Below are positions 8,851-17,952 of a DNA stretch of 64,000 nucleotides, piece after piece. The notes under the pieces were generated by a model. It was not told the DNA's origin. It was given only the letters and a program-made list of their open reading frames with translations, and ran no database searches. The position numbers and the translations under genes were made by a program. How positions within the stretch are numbered: position 1 is the stretch's first letter; the number at the start of each line of letters is the position of its first letter. Location: positions 124,001 through 188,000 of the forward strand of contig CANMFO010000002.1 in the NCBI GenBank assembly GCA_947497245.1. Direction: 5' to 3'. The stretch comes from an uncultured Flavobacteriaceae bacterium. GTDB taxonomy: Bacteria; Bacteroidota; Bacteroidia; Flavobacteriales; Flavobacteriaceae.

Positions 8851-10683
8851 TTATAAAATGTCGTCCTTCATACGGTTCCACAACCTGGCGAGCAACCCAC
8901 CGGAGATACATACGACCACTGTGAGCGAAATTGCCAAAGTGTGATTGCCATAGATCCAATTTCCCGTTGCGAACATACAGCCATAGACCAGAATGCATCC
9001 CAATACCATCGCAAGAATGCCTGAGGGTACGACCCACTTTTTGTTCCCATCGGTAATGTCCAAGCCCCCGGCATGGGCCTCATCCACAATTTTTTTCCAT
9101 CCCGGGCCGCCCGGTTGGGTCTTTTTATAAAAACGGTTCAGAACATCCCTCTTTTCAGGTTTTGTGACAAAAGTTGTGACCAGCCAAACCGCGGTGGTTA
9201 TCAGGACGATGCACAGTACCCTGGACCAAGAGGGAAGGACACCCTCCATAACGGTTCCCGAGTTGTCCAAATACCCAAAAAGGATGTCCCCCAAGGGTGT
9301 AACGGTCAACAAAAGACTGATTATGGCCGCTGCGAACATAACCGAAATTTCGCTCCATGCATTGATCCGCCACCAGAACCACCTTAGAATATAGACAAGA
9401 CCCGTACCCGCACCAAACTCCAAAAGAATCTGAAAAAGTTGCTTGGCATTCGTAAGAAGCAAGGCCAAAACCGCACCGGCAACCATTAAAACGACCGTAG
9501 AAAGCCTCCCTATATTCACCAACTCCCTTTCCGATGCCTTTTTATTGATCTGTTGTTTATAAAAATCGTTCACGATATAGGACGACCCCCAATTCAACTG
9601 CGTGGAGACCGTACTCATATACGCGGCTCCCAAGGAAGCCAGGACAAGCCCCAACAGTCCACTGGGCAACTTGGTCAACATGGCCGAATACGCCAGGTCG
9701 TGCCCGAGCTTACTTTCCTCTATGTTCGGGAACGCGGCCTGGATACTGGCGATGTCCGGGAAGACGATCAAGGAGGCCAGCGCCACCAGAATCCATGGCC
9801 AAGGTCTGAGGCCATAGTGCATTATGTTAAAAAAGAATGTGGATGCAATGGCGTGATTTTCGTTTTTGGCTGCCAACATGCGTTGTGCGATGTATCCGCC
9901 ACCGCCTGGCTCCGAACCTGGGTACCAAGAACTCCACCATTGGACCGCCAAAGGGATTACCAATATGGTTATTAGGGCCTCCGTATCGGAAAAATCCGGG
10001 AGTATCGATAGTTTCCCCACTACATTTTCATGTGAGATCATGTTGGAAATACCGCCCACCTCCGGAATATTCACCAAATAGTACGCCGCCCCAACCGCAC
10101 CCACTATTGCGACAAAAAACAAAACAAAATCAGTATAGACCACACCCCTGAAACCGCCGACGGCACTAAAGATCACCGTTACGATCCCCCCGATCAAAAC
10201 CGTTTCGACAGGAGTTAGTCCCAGCATAATTCCCCCGATCTTAATGGCGGCCAAGTTGACCGCGGCCAAAGTAATGATATTAAAAAAGAGCCCTAGATAG
10301 ATGGACCGGAATCCGCGGAGAAATCGGGCCGGCTTGCCTCCGTATCGAATTTCATAGAATTGCATATCGGTCAGGACATCCGACTTGCGCCATAATTTGG
10401 CGTATACAAAAACGGTCAACATTCCGGTTATCAAAAAAGCCCACCAGCCCCAATTGCCCGAAACCCCGCTGGTACGCACAAAATCCGTGACCAAATTGGG
10501 CGTGTCCGTGGAGAAGGTTGTTGCGACCATGGAAAAGCCAAGAAGCCACCACGGCATACTGCGCCCCGACAGGAAAAACTCCGAGGTATCCTTACCGGAT
10601 TTTTTGGATACGACGATTCCGATGATCAGGACGATGGAGAAAAACCCGATGATGATCGAATAGTCTAAAGTGCTGATTTCCAT
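8851..10683 (-). CDS. Sodium:solute symporter (SSS family)
   Basis: The product has 610 aa and about 13-15 TM helices. The N-terminus has the family pattern SEFFLSGRSMPWWLLGFSM followed by ATTFSTDTP, and a central GGFRGVVYTDF motif. These place it in the SSS/LeuT-fold family that couples sodium influx to uptake of sugars, proline, vitamins or similar solutes. The subfamily resembles the long Bacteroidota transporters often seen near glycan or nucleoside catabolism genes, but no catabolic genes flank it. The substrate is undetermined. Confidence 0.92.
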   Translation of the reverse strand: MEISTLDYSIIIGFFSIVLIIGIVVSKKSGKDTSEFFLSGRSMPWWLLGFSMVATTFSTDTPNLVTDFVRTSGVSGNWGWWAFLITGMLTVFVYAKLWRKSDVLTDMQFYEIRYGGKPARFLRGFRSIYLGLFFNIITLAAVNLAAIKIGGIMLGLTPVETVLIGGIVTVIFSAVGGFRGVVYTDFVLFFVAIVGAVGAAYYLVNIPEVGGISNMISHENVVGKLSILPDFSDTEALITILVIPLAVQWWSSWYPGSEPGGGGYIAQRMLAAKNENHAIASTFFFNIMHYGLRPWPWILVALASLIVFPDIASIQAAFPNIEESKLGHDLAYSAMLTKLPSGLLGLVLASLGAAYMSTVSTQLNWGSSYIVNDFYKQQINKKASERELVNIGRLSTVVLMVAGAVLALLLTNAKQLFQILLEFGAGTGLVYILRWFWWRINAWSEISVMFAAAIISLLLTVTPLGDILFGYLDNSGTVMEGVLPSWSRVLCIVLITTAVWLVTTFVTKPEKRDVLNRFYKKTQPGGPGWKKIVDEAHAGGLDITDGNKKWVVPSGILAMVLGCILVYGCMFATGNWIYGNHTLAISLTVVVCISGGLLARLWNRMKDDIL

Positions 10684-11110
10684 TGGTTGGTTGTTGGTGG
10701 AAGGCTAAAGATAAAGTTTTGTCGATGAATTGCTAGGGGTTAAATAAAATAAAGGCAAAAAGACCCGTGCCCCAAAAAAAGTGGGTTGAAAGAACCGATT
10801 TGGGAAAATTGTAGCGGTTCCGATTCGATTGCACTGTTGACCGTAGGCAGCCAGGCGATTCGTGCGGCCAATGGAAATCCGTTGGAAGCGTGGAAGGAGG
10901 AATGAAACAATCATGGATGGATGGATTATACTGAAGTTTTTCCTGAAGTTTTTTCGGGAACATAAAAAAGGACAAGCGCACTTTTATGATCAATGTACCA
11001 AATCTCTTGACGGGCCTGATCTCCTTTGTACTCCCTTAACCCTGCTCAGAACCCATCCCATGGGCCAACTTGGGCCAGAGCAAGATTTGAAAGTTTGGGC
11101 ACGAACGGAA
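10684..11110. other. 427-bp intergenic region, no gene seen
   Basis: It lies between the symporter start and the stop of the upstream hypothetical gene, both on the minus strand. A plus-strand frame at 10862-11380 runs antisense into the hypothetical gene and looks non-coding. The minus strand near 10710 has TATCTTTA, a possible -7 element for the symporter. A short direct repeat CTGAAGTTTTT occurs around 10931-10955. Confidence 0.4.
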
Positions 11111-12199
11111 TCACCTATTTTTGTTGGGGTCGTACATAACGGAAATGACGTTTTCACGCCACCAGATCTCCTCGACAGGTTTCCATTGGCCCAGTTCCGA
11201 TCCACCTCCGCTGTCCGTGCTACTCGCGTTGCCGGTATCTTCACCCTCCTGCCCGCTGTTGTTGGAATCGTTTCCCCCATGATCATGGTTTCCATGCCCC
11301 TCGTCGTTATGGCCTCCCCCGTCCTCTTCCCCGTCTTCTTCATAGGTTTCCGGGATCGTACAGGTGGAGATTTGCTGTAGGCGGTAATAAAGCAATATGG
11401 TATTTAGGAGGCGTACCCTGGTATCAATGATATCCTGGAATACCGAGAGTTGGTATAGCGCCATTCCAATGACGAGGGCAAAGGTCAGCAATACAGCGAT
11501 GGCCAACAGCACCCAACCCGGTGGGCCCGATAACAGGCCAATCCAGAAAAGGAACGCCTTGATCAGAGCGACGATACCAAGTGCAGCGGGAAATGCCAGC
11601 GATATCAGGGAAGCTTTCGTACGATTCTGGGCAGTTGGCCATGTAGTTGTGGTCAGGGTCTGCAACCTTGTAAGATCTGTGGTTATCTGGGTGGCCAATG
11701 CGGCGAGCCTGCCCACTTTTGTCTGGTAGCATTTACAACTCCCACCGGGCTCGGAGAAAGGTATCCGCAAATACGCGTAGGACTGCCAAAGGGTAGCGTC
11801 CGGAATATTTATTTTGACCGAAAGGTCGTCAAGTGTCGCCTGTAATTCTTGCTTCTTTAGCCGATATTCCGACATTTTCCTTTCCAGGGTATTTAGCAGG
11901 TTCCGTCGTTTGCCAGATGTATTTGCATTGTTCAGCTGATTCTCCAACTCGCGGTGCTCCCGTTCCGCCTGGGCCTTCTTTTGCTCCAGGTCGGCCCTTA
12001 GCTGAATGAGCTCCTCGGTCTGAAGGTTATAGAAAACGACACGATCTTCGATCAACTGTGTTACCGGATCGGTAATATCGGTGAGTGCGGTAACCAAACC
12101 TCCGGCCCAGTATCCACAACCATATCCCCCGTGTTGGGTACAGGTGAGGGAAGCGGGGGTTTTGTCCGGACAGTCACATAAATTCCAATAACAGTTCAT
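11111..12199 (-). CDS. Unrecognised coiled-coil membrane protein with His/Asp/Gly-rich C-terminal region
   Basis: I do not recognise this family. The start at 12199 gives 362 aa beginning MNCYWNLCDC; a frame to 12277 adds 26 residues but shows no better ribosome site. In order: a Cys-rich N-terminus (five Cys in the first ~30 residues); a charged coiled coil (~60-135) rich in Glu, Lys and Leu; a SCKC pair near 165-170; two adjacent TM helices (~210-270); and a low-complexity tail with GGGHNDEGHGNHDHGGND that could bind metal. The end is Trp-rich (EEIWWREN). Sequence alone does not settle topology. It is flanked by long spacers and shows no operon partner. Confidence 0.7.
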   Translation of the reverse strand: MNCYWNLCDCPDKTPASLTCTQHGGYGCGYWAGGLVTALTDITDPVTQLIEDRVVFYNLQTEELIQLRADLEQKKAQAEREHRELENQLNNANTSGKRRNLLNTLERKMSEYRLKKQELQATLDDLSVKINIPDATLWQSYAYLRIPFSEPGGSCKCYQTKVGRLAALATQITTDLTRLQTLTTTTWPTAQNRTKASLISLAFPAALGIVALIKAFLFWIGLLSGPPGWVLLAIAVLLTFALVIGMALYQLSVFQDIIDTRVRLLNTILLYYRLQQISTCTIPETYEEDGEEDGGGHNDEGHGNHDHGGNDSNNSGQEGEDTGNASSTDSGGGSELGQWKPVEEIWWRENVISVMYDPNKNR

Positions 12200-12277
12200 A
12201 ATGGTTCTCTGTTTGATTTCTATTGCCCGCTTGGGCAGAACGATGGGGGATTCGTATCTATTCCTAAGCTTGGTCAT

Positions 12278-12612
12278 TGAATGGATTGAATGGTCAACAA
12301 GCCGCCAATTCCCTGATTTTTATGAGGTCAACTAAAAAATACATAAAAAAAACCGGTTGGGCAAATAATCCAATTCACGGGCTTGTGTATCTTTATTACT
12401 ACCTTCAACAATATGATTTTCTGATTGAAGGTTAAACATATCAATGCGTCAGCCGCTCAACCCCCATGTTGTGGAACGGGTACCCGATCGGATCAAAGCC
12501 CAAAAAACGATTCCTTAACTTAGAGAGATGGAAGCGACATGTACAATTCATCACCTTTTTGATAGCACTGATGTATCGTTCTTGGAACGCAAAAAAATAA
12601 AAGCATGACCCT
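12278..12612. other. 335-bp divergent spacer
   Basis: It lies between the minus-strand hypothetical and the plus-strand hydrolase. It has A-runs (12330-12352) and no ORF I would support. It should hold both promoters, but I see no convincing TAnnTTTG match. Confidence 0.4.
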
Positions 12613-13740
12613 ATGAAATCACTATTTTGGATTCTTTTCGTTTCACTTTCATCGGCCTACACAGGTGTTTCACAGAGCACGCAAATGGCCGCGGTTTCAA
12701 AATCGGACGCCGTTGGTTTTTCATCGCGGCTCGAAACGGACAATTCGCGACCCTCGACAAGTAACGGCACCTTGGGGCGAACAGTTCAAGTTAATATCTG
12801 GTATCCGGGACGTATCGGGCAGCGTTCTCCCAAAGTGATGATGTTTTCGGACTACCTCAGGACAAAGGACATGGAAATGGGCGCAGGGGGAACTCCCCAA
12901 AGTTATGGTAAAACGGTTGATGACTATTTTCAGTGGCCCATATCGCAAGGTGCGGACAAATCATTACTTGATTCGATCGCTTCCGCAAAGATTCCGATGG
13001 GGGCGGTGAAAAACATCGACTTTGCCCCTGGAAAACATCCCGTGATCTTGCTAATGCACGGCTCTGCCGTGGATTTTGCGTTTTTAGGGGAATCCCTGGC
13101 CGAACAAGGATATATCGCTGTAAATGTCCCTGTTAAGGGATATGGACAGAAGGAGTTGGATGTAAACGGCATAGGGATGGAAACGGAGATCAGGGATTAT
13201 GAATTTGCTTTGTCGACCTTGGCCCATAACCCCAGTATGGATCGAAACGATATTACCGCCCTTGGATTTAGTTTCGGAGGCCAATCGGCCTTGGGATTGG
13301 CCTGTAGAAACCCGAACATAACAAGGGTAATTAGCTATGATGGTGGTATTGGTGATAAATTTGGTGCTAGACTAGTTGCGGAAAGCCCTTTTTGTGCCAC
13401 TGAAAATGTCTCGGCCGGCATACTTCATATCTACGATGCTTCCTACACACGGAGCTATTTGGACAAAATCAGAAGTTTTGTGTACGCCGAAAAGACTTTT
13501 GTGGGCCTGAACGGGATTGCCCATTGGCATTTTACATCCTTTGGGTATTTAGCCTCCCAGATCCCGAAGCTGTTCGGTGAAAAGGAATATGCAAAGAACG
13601 GTTACGAGACCATATGGAGGATAACCAAGGGCTATTTGGATTCAAGGTCCAAAAATCCAAAAGTATTGTACAGTTTGCCCGAAGATGAATTTGATCTAGT
13701 GGACGAGGTGGAACACCTTGGGCCTATTGAAATCAAGTAA
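12613..13740 (+). CDS. Exported alpha/beta hydrolase
   Basis: The product has 375 aa with a cleavable signal peptide (~1-20). The oxyanion region is HPVILLMHGSAVDF (~142-155). The nucleophile elbow is GFSFGG with Ser220. A plausible acid Asp lies in VISYDGG and a His in GIAHWHFTS. The layout resembles the dienelactone hydrolase/platelet-activating-factor acetylhydrolase branch. It probably cleaves an ester or amide in the periplasm. It precedes a class-C serine hydrolase lipoprotein by 100 bp on the same strand, so the two may be cotranscribed. The substrate is unknown. Confidence 0.85.
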   Translation: MKSLFWILFVSLSSAYTGVSQSTQMAAVSKSDAVGFSSRLETDNSRPSTSNGTLGRTVQVNIWYPGRIGQRSPKVMMFSDYLRTKDMEMGAGGTPQSYGKTVDDYFQWPISQGADKSLLDSIASAKIPMGAVKNIDFAPGKHPVILLMHGSAVDFAFLGESLAEQGYIAVNVPVKGYGQKELDVNGIGMETEIRDYEFALSTLAHNPSMDRNDITALGFSFGGQSALGLACRNPNITRVISYDGGIGDKFGARLVAESPFCATENVSAGILHIYDASYTRSYLDKIRSFVYAEKTFVGLNGIAHWHFTSFGYLASQIPKLFGEKEYAKNGYETIWRITKGYLDSRSKNPKVLYSLPEDEFDLVDEVEHLGPIEIK

Positions 13741-13840
13741 ACACAAGGCGGTTGTGATCCTTTCTTTAAGGACGATAGGCAAATTTTGATGTAACCTTTT
13801 TGTAAAATCGTTGTCTTCAGGTAAACGAAACAGTTTAACC

Positions 13841-15268
13841 ATGAAGAAATATTTTTACCGTGGCCTTCTTTTGATATGCTTCTTAAATTCATCCTGCAAT
13901 CCCGGGCCAAAGAAAGATTTGAATTCCCTCTCCCAAGAACACCTGGCTTTGGTAAGTGCGTTGGATTCCATTGCAACACACTTTATTTCCCAAAATGACC
14001 TTCCCGGTGCGTTGGTCGGATTATTGGAAAATGGCAGACATATAAAAACGTTGTATTACGGCCATGCCGACACCAAAACCAAACAGAAAATAGATGGAAG
14101 TACCCTATTCAATTTGGGGTCGATCTCAAAATCGGCAACGGCCTGGGGTATCTTGAAGCTGGTGGAGGAAAATAAATTGGCGCTGGACAGCCCGGCCACA
14201 AAATATTTGCGAAGATGGCGTTTCCCACCGCATGAATTCGACGAGTCCAAAATTACGGTCAGAAGGTTATTGGGCCATAGTGCCGGTTTGTCCCTGTCGG
14301 GCTATCCGGGCTTCAAAGATTCTTTGGACCTGCCTTCGGTCGTCGAATCGCTGAATGGAGCAACCAATGGCCCCGAGCGTGTAAGCGTTATCTACGAACC
14401 GGGAACAGCGGTCAGATATTCTGGTGGCGGATTCACCGTTTTGCAGTTGATCATCGAAGAAGTTTCCCAAATGCCCTTTGCTGATTTTATGGACAAAAAT
14501 ATCTTTGGTCCTTTGGAAATGGAGCACACCACTTTTAAAACCATAGATGTATTGCATCCGTTAAAGCCAAAATTAGCAAAACCCTACGACGGTGACGGCA
14601 TGGAAATAGAGGATCGGAGCTTTACGGCCTTGGCCGCAGCCGGACTGAGAAGCTCCCACGACGATATGCTGAAATTCATTTTGGCAGAATTACAATTGGG
14701 GCCGAACAAAATTCTAGCTAAAAACTCCATAATGTCCATGCACAGTGCCAACCCGCCAGCAGACCGGTACGGACTCGGGCATCAGATCCGGTCGTTTGGA
14801 ACAAAAACGATCATTGGCCACGTCGGGAACAATCAGGGATGGCACGGTAATTTTGAATTCATACCCGAAACGAAATCGGGGATCATCATTCTGACCAACG
14901 GAAATGATGGCTTTTATTTTCATAATACCATTATGTGCCATTGGATCGATCATCAAACCGGAAAGCAAAGCCTGGAATTTTGCGCTACCTTACCTTTGGC
15001 AAAAATTGGGATCCTCCAGGAAAAAGTGTTGCAATGGCATGGGCAAAAATATATCACCGCAATTCAAAAAGATGCTTTGCTTTCGCAATTCCATAAAATT
15101 CGGACCATTGGGCCCAGTGCTATCGAAACCGTTATCAAAGGCTTAGGGGATATCCAATCGGACATTGACAAAAAGTGCCCCGGTATTCCCAAAACCGATA
15201 GGGAGGCGTATCGCAACTTTTCAAAAGAGGTGGTGCAAGCATTGGATTTCCTGCCAATGGATGATTGA
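13841..15268 (+). CDS. Class-C beta-lactamase-like serine hydrolase lipoprotein
   Basis: The start at 13841 is preferred: MKKYFYRGLLLICF leads a lipobox ending SSC. The upstream frame to 13811 adds ten residues without signal character. Catalytic SxxK is in GSISKSA and the second motif is YSGG in place of the usual YxN. A C-terminal HVGNNQGW segment sits where the KTG/HxG motif is expected. The family includes DD-peptidases, esterases and D-amino-peptidases, so resistance should not be assumed. The C-terminal ~80 residues are extra and helical. It is one of four such enzymes in the window. Confidence 0.87.
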   Translation: MKKYFYRGLLLICFLNSSCNPGPKKDLNSLSQEHLALVSALDSIATHFISQNDLPGALVGLLENGRHIKTLYYGHADTKTKQKIDGSTLFNLGSISKSATAWGILKLVEENKLALDSPATKYLRRWRFPPHEFDESKITVRRLLGHSAGLSLSGYPGFKDSLDLPSVVESLNGATNGPERVSVIYEPGTAVRYSGGGFTVLQLIIEEVSQMPFADFMDKNIFGPLEMEHTTFKTIDVLHPLKPKLAKPYDGDGMEIEDRSFTALAAAGLRSSHDDMLKFILAELQLGPNKILAKNSIMSMHSANPPADRYGLGHQIRSFGTKTIIGHVGNNQGWHGNFEFIPETKSGIIILTNGNDGFYFHNTIMCHWIDHQTGKQSLEFCATLPLAKIGILQEKVLQWHGQKYITAIQKDALLSQFHKIRTIGPSAIETVIKGLGDIQSDIDKKCPGIPKTDREAYRNFSKEVVQALDFLPMDD

Positions 15269-15453
15269 CCCTTGCCTTTTTTGGGCGGGAATCTTTTCCT
15301 TGGTTGAAGTGAAAAGGCCAATTTTGGTGAAAGGGAACCTTCGCTAGGACAATTCTACAAACCGGATTCAAAAAGGTAAAAAATGATATTCCCTTGTTTT
15401 GGTCCACCCCTCTTATGATGTGGGCCAAAGCGCACAAAACGGGCCTACAACCA

Positions 15454-15909
15454 CTAGACCGTTTGAAGATATCCATGGAGTTCTCCCAGGCACCCTGTCC
15501 AACCATCGATATGGGCCTGCATGGTGTCCACATCATCGAATTCCCCATGTCTGAGCGTGATTTTGGACCCCATTCCCAGGTCCTGGAACGCTACTTCGAC
15601 CTTGGTGATCGCATCACCCAACATGGGAGTGAGCCAGGTATAGCCCAGGAATTTGTACATAACAATTTCCAGGAATTCCCCGTTGATCGTGGTAGGGGGG
15701 TAGCCGGGATATAGGACTTCTATAAAATATGCCCCGCCCACATGGAGATCGACTCCCGCGTCGATCACCTTGACCTGCTGCTCGGCCATGAACCATTTTT
15801 TTAAACTGCTGGGTTTTGTCCATGCTTTGAACACCTTATCGGAGGGTGCCCGAAAGTGCTCCTCGATGAGAATGCTCTTTTTGGCCGGCCCTGTTTTTGC
15901 AATCATCAT
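15454..15909 (-). CDS. SRPBCC/AHSA1-family protein
   Basis: The product has 151 aa with the START-like pattern of the Hsp90-ATPase-activator homologue (AHSA1) family. The N-terminal EEHFRAPSDKVFKAWTKP is followed by KKWFM, VGGAYFIEV and the C-terminal helix HIDGWTGCLGELHGYL. These small cytosolic proteins bind hydrophobic ligands, and many are of unknown function. It starts 12 bp after the stop of the ATP-grasp gene on the same strand, so it is probably its operon partner. Confidence 0.88.
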   Translation of the reverse strand: MMIAKTGPAKKSILIEEHFRAPSDKVFKAWTKPSSLKKWFMAEQQVKVIDAGVDLHVGGAYFIEVLYPGYPPTTINGEFLEIVMYKFLGYTWLTPMLGDAITKVEVAFQDLGMGSKITLRHGEFDDVDTMQAHIDGWTGCLGELHGYLQTV

Positions 15910-15921
15910 AGGGATACGTTT

Positions 15922-17193
15922 TTATCTAAAGTTAAATGGAAGACTGTCAAGGACATCTTCATAAATGGAAAATAGATCCAGCAGGGAATGCGCTCCCACG
16001 TTCACGATCCCATACCGGTAACTGCCAATGGCCCTCATCTCCGCGGACAACCTGGTGCCCACTTTACCATAGACCTTGATATTGGATTCGGGATAGCGAT
16101 CGTTAAACTCCCTGATATGCCTCGGCCCCGGGACCGACCTTAGGGCCTTCCCTTTAAACGTACGCAGCACGAAACTGGCGGTGCGGTCGAATTCCCCGCT
16201 ACCCTTACTAAACCGCGGACAATTCCCCAAGGCAAGATCGAGCAGGATCTGATAGGTGTTCATGCCATCTACATTTTCATAAAGATCGCCAAATTGGTAA
16301 GAGAGACGGGGGTTCAGCTCTATGATACGTAAGCAATCGGTCCCCTGGTCGTAAAAGAGTTCCACATTGAACTGAGCATTTCCAAAACCGATTCCTTTGA
16401 CCAAGTTTTTGACTATTTGCGCCATTCGTTCCTGCACCTCGGCGGGCAGTTTCGAAGGGTATTCGAACCTTTCAAAAATGTTGGTGCCGGGAAACATAAT
16501 GGAATCCACGATACCACAGATCGTGACCTCCCCGTTCCAAACAAAACCGTCCACGGTTACTTGGATCCCTTCAATTAGTTCTTCGCCCACAAAGAAATTC
16601 GCATCCTCTTCTAGATCGGTATAATCCCGTAACAGATGGTTAAAGGGTCGGGTGATCGTTTTCAGCACGAGGCGTTCGTACCCATTGAAGGCCATATGTT
16701 GCCTGAGCATTCCCAAAGAATCGACTTTCTTGGCAAACAGGGAAAAGGTCCCCTTGACCGGTTTGACAAAAAAGGGAAACGGCAAGGGCAGCTTAGGAGC
16801 CTTGGGAATTTTTTGCGGTAAAAGGCCACATCGCACCGAAGCCTCCGGGCAATATTCCTGTTGTACCAATCTACAGTAATATTTATGTTGCGAAAGAATT
16901 ATTTTTGAAGGATCGGTCCCTGGCATGCCCAGCTGTTTCGAGACCGCTGCAGCAATAATGGCCCCAATGTACTCGTCAGAAGAAAGCACCGCGTCCACCT
17001 TATTTTTTTGGGCCATACGAACGGCCTTTTTTATAAAATTTTTGACATCAAAAAAAGGAAATTTAAGAAAACCGGGGAATTTGAAAAGGTCGGGGCCGTA
17101 ATGGATAAAAGTATGCTCGCGACGGTATTTTTCCTTGGAAAATTCCGTCTTGTCCCAGTCATTGGGAAAGAGCACGAGAACCCTTTTTAACAT
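15922..17193 (-). CDS. ATP-grasp domain protein (carboxylate-amine ligase-like)
   Basis: The product has 423 aa. A pre-ATP-grasp region (~1-110) with AVLSSDEYIGAIIAAAVSKQLGMPG resembles the N-terminal domain of carbamoyl-phosphate-synthase-like ligases. FFVKPVKGTFS carries the ATP-binding lysine, and NAQFNVELFYD plus RIIELNPRLSYQFGDLY carry the Mg-binding Glu/Asn. The family joins a carboxylate to an amine through an acyl phosphate, in amino-acid or peptide-like metabolite synthesis. No NRPS, peptide precursor or carrier gene is beside it, only an SRPBCC protein. Substrates are unknown. Confidence 0.85.
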   Translation of the reverse strand: MLKRVLVLFPNDWDKTEFSKEKYRREHTFIHYGPDLFKFPGFLKFPFFDVKNFIKKAVRMAQKNKVDAVLSSDEYIGAIIAAAVSKQLGMPGTDPSKIILSQHKYYCRLVQQEYCPEASVRCGLLPQKIPKAPKLPLPFPFFVKPVKGTFSLFAKKVDSLGMLRQHMAFNGYERLVLKTITRPFNHLLRDYTDLEEDANFFVGEELIEGIQVTVDGFVWNGEVTICGIVDSIMFPGTNIFERFEYPSKLPAEVQERMAQIVKNLVKGIGFGNAQFNVELFYDQGTDCLRIIELNPRLSYQFGDLYENVDGMNTYQILLDLALGNCPRFSKGSGEFDRTASFVLRTFKGKALRSVPGPRHIREFNDRYPESNIKVYGKVGTRLSAEMRAIGSYRYGIVNVGAHSLLDLFSIYEDVLDSLPFNFR

Positions 17194-17388
17194 GGCCTTT
17201 GGTTTATAGACGAATCAAGATACCAAAATTGGACAATAGTGTCCGCCAATACGGCAACAAGAACCGATTTCCTTGATGGCGACAAGGATTATGTTTACAT
17301 TTATTGGATCAAAGAGAAGACCAAAAAAAATACACCCGGTCCATGCCACTGTGGGTGGTGGCCGGGAAATAAAAAATCAAAGAGCAAC

Positions 17389-17892
17389 ATGGACTATGGT
17401 GATACGCTCCTAAGAATAGTTGAAAAAGGTTCGGAACAGATACGGGGGATCGGCGGTGCGGAAATGGCGTTCAAAGCGTCGGATGAAAAATGGTCAAAGA
17501 AAGAGATCCTCGGACATTTGGTGGATTCTGCCGTGAACAATTATCAAAGGGTAATGCTTTCCCAGTTGAAGGATGATTTGATCTTCGGGGGATACGATCA
17601 GGTGAATTGGGTAAGGCACAACGATTATCAATCCAGAAATGTAGCGGAGATCCTGAAAATTTGGGAATCACTGAACACCCATATTTCACGCTTGATCGCT
17701 ACAGTGCCCAAAACCGCAATGCTTCGGAAAACGGTACACCATAGCTTTGATACCATAAGTATGCGCACCGTGCCAAAAGGAACGGAATCGAATTTGTCCT
17801 ATATGATATGGGATTATATATTCCACGTGGAGCACCATTTGGCCCAAATAATAGAGGGGTACAAAAACTTGAACGGACCTTTTGAAGATTGA
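17389..17892 (+). CDS. DinB-family protein
   Basis: The start at 17389 (MDYGDTLLRI) is chosen because the 50 upstream residues of the open frame lack helical DinB character. The 167-aa product has the four-helix pattern with KEILGHLVDSAVNNYQR and a C-terminal IFHVEHHLAQI. The spaced histidines would be the metal triad. DinB/YfiT proteins are metal-dependent, often thiol-linked transferases in detoxification or repair. It lies between divergent and serine-hydrolase genes with no clear partner. Confidence 0.85.
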   Translation: MDYGDTLLRIVEKGSEQIRGIGGAEMAFKASDEKWSKKEILGHLVDSAVNNYQRVMLSQLKDDLIFGGYDQVNWVRHNDYQSRNVAEILKIWESLNTHISRLIATVPKTAMLRKTVHHSFDTISMRTVPKGTESNLSYMIWDYIFHVEHHLAQIIEGYKNLNGPFED

Positions 17893-17952
17893 AACCCAGT
17901 TTGACCAAAAACGTACAAAGAATCAACTGGACAAGGCAAAAATTAAAAAAAT

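Noticed and set aside
8712-8924. 70-codon plus-strand ORF in the permease-symporter spacer
   Set aside because: It runs antisense into the symporter end and shows no recognisable feature.
10862-11380. 172-codon plus-strand ORF
   Set aside because: Half lies antisense to the hypothetical coiled-coil gene; composition is not protein-like.
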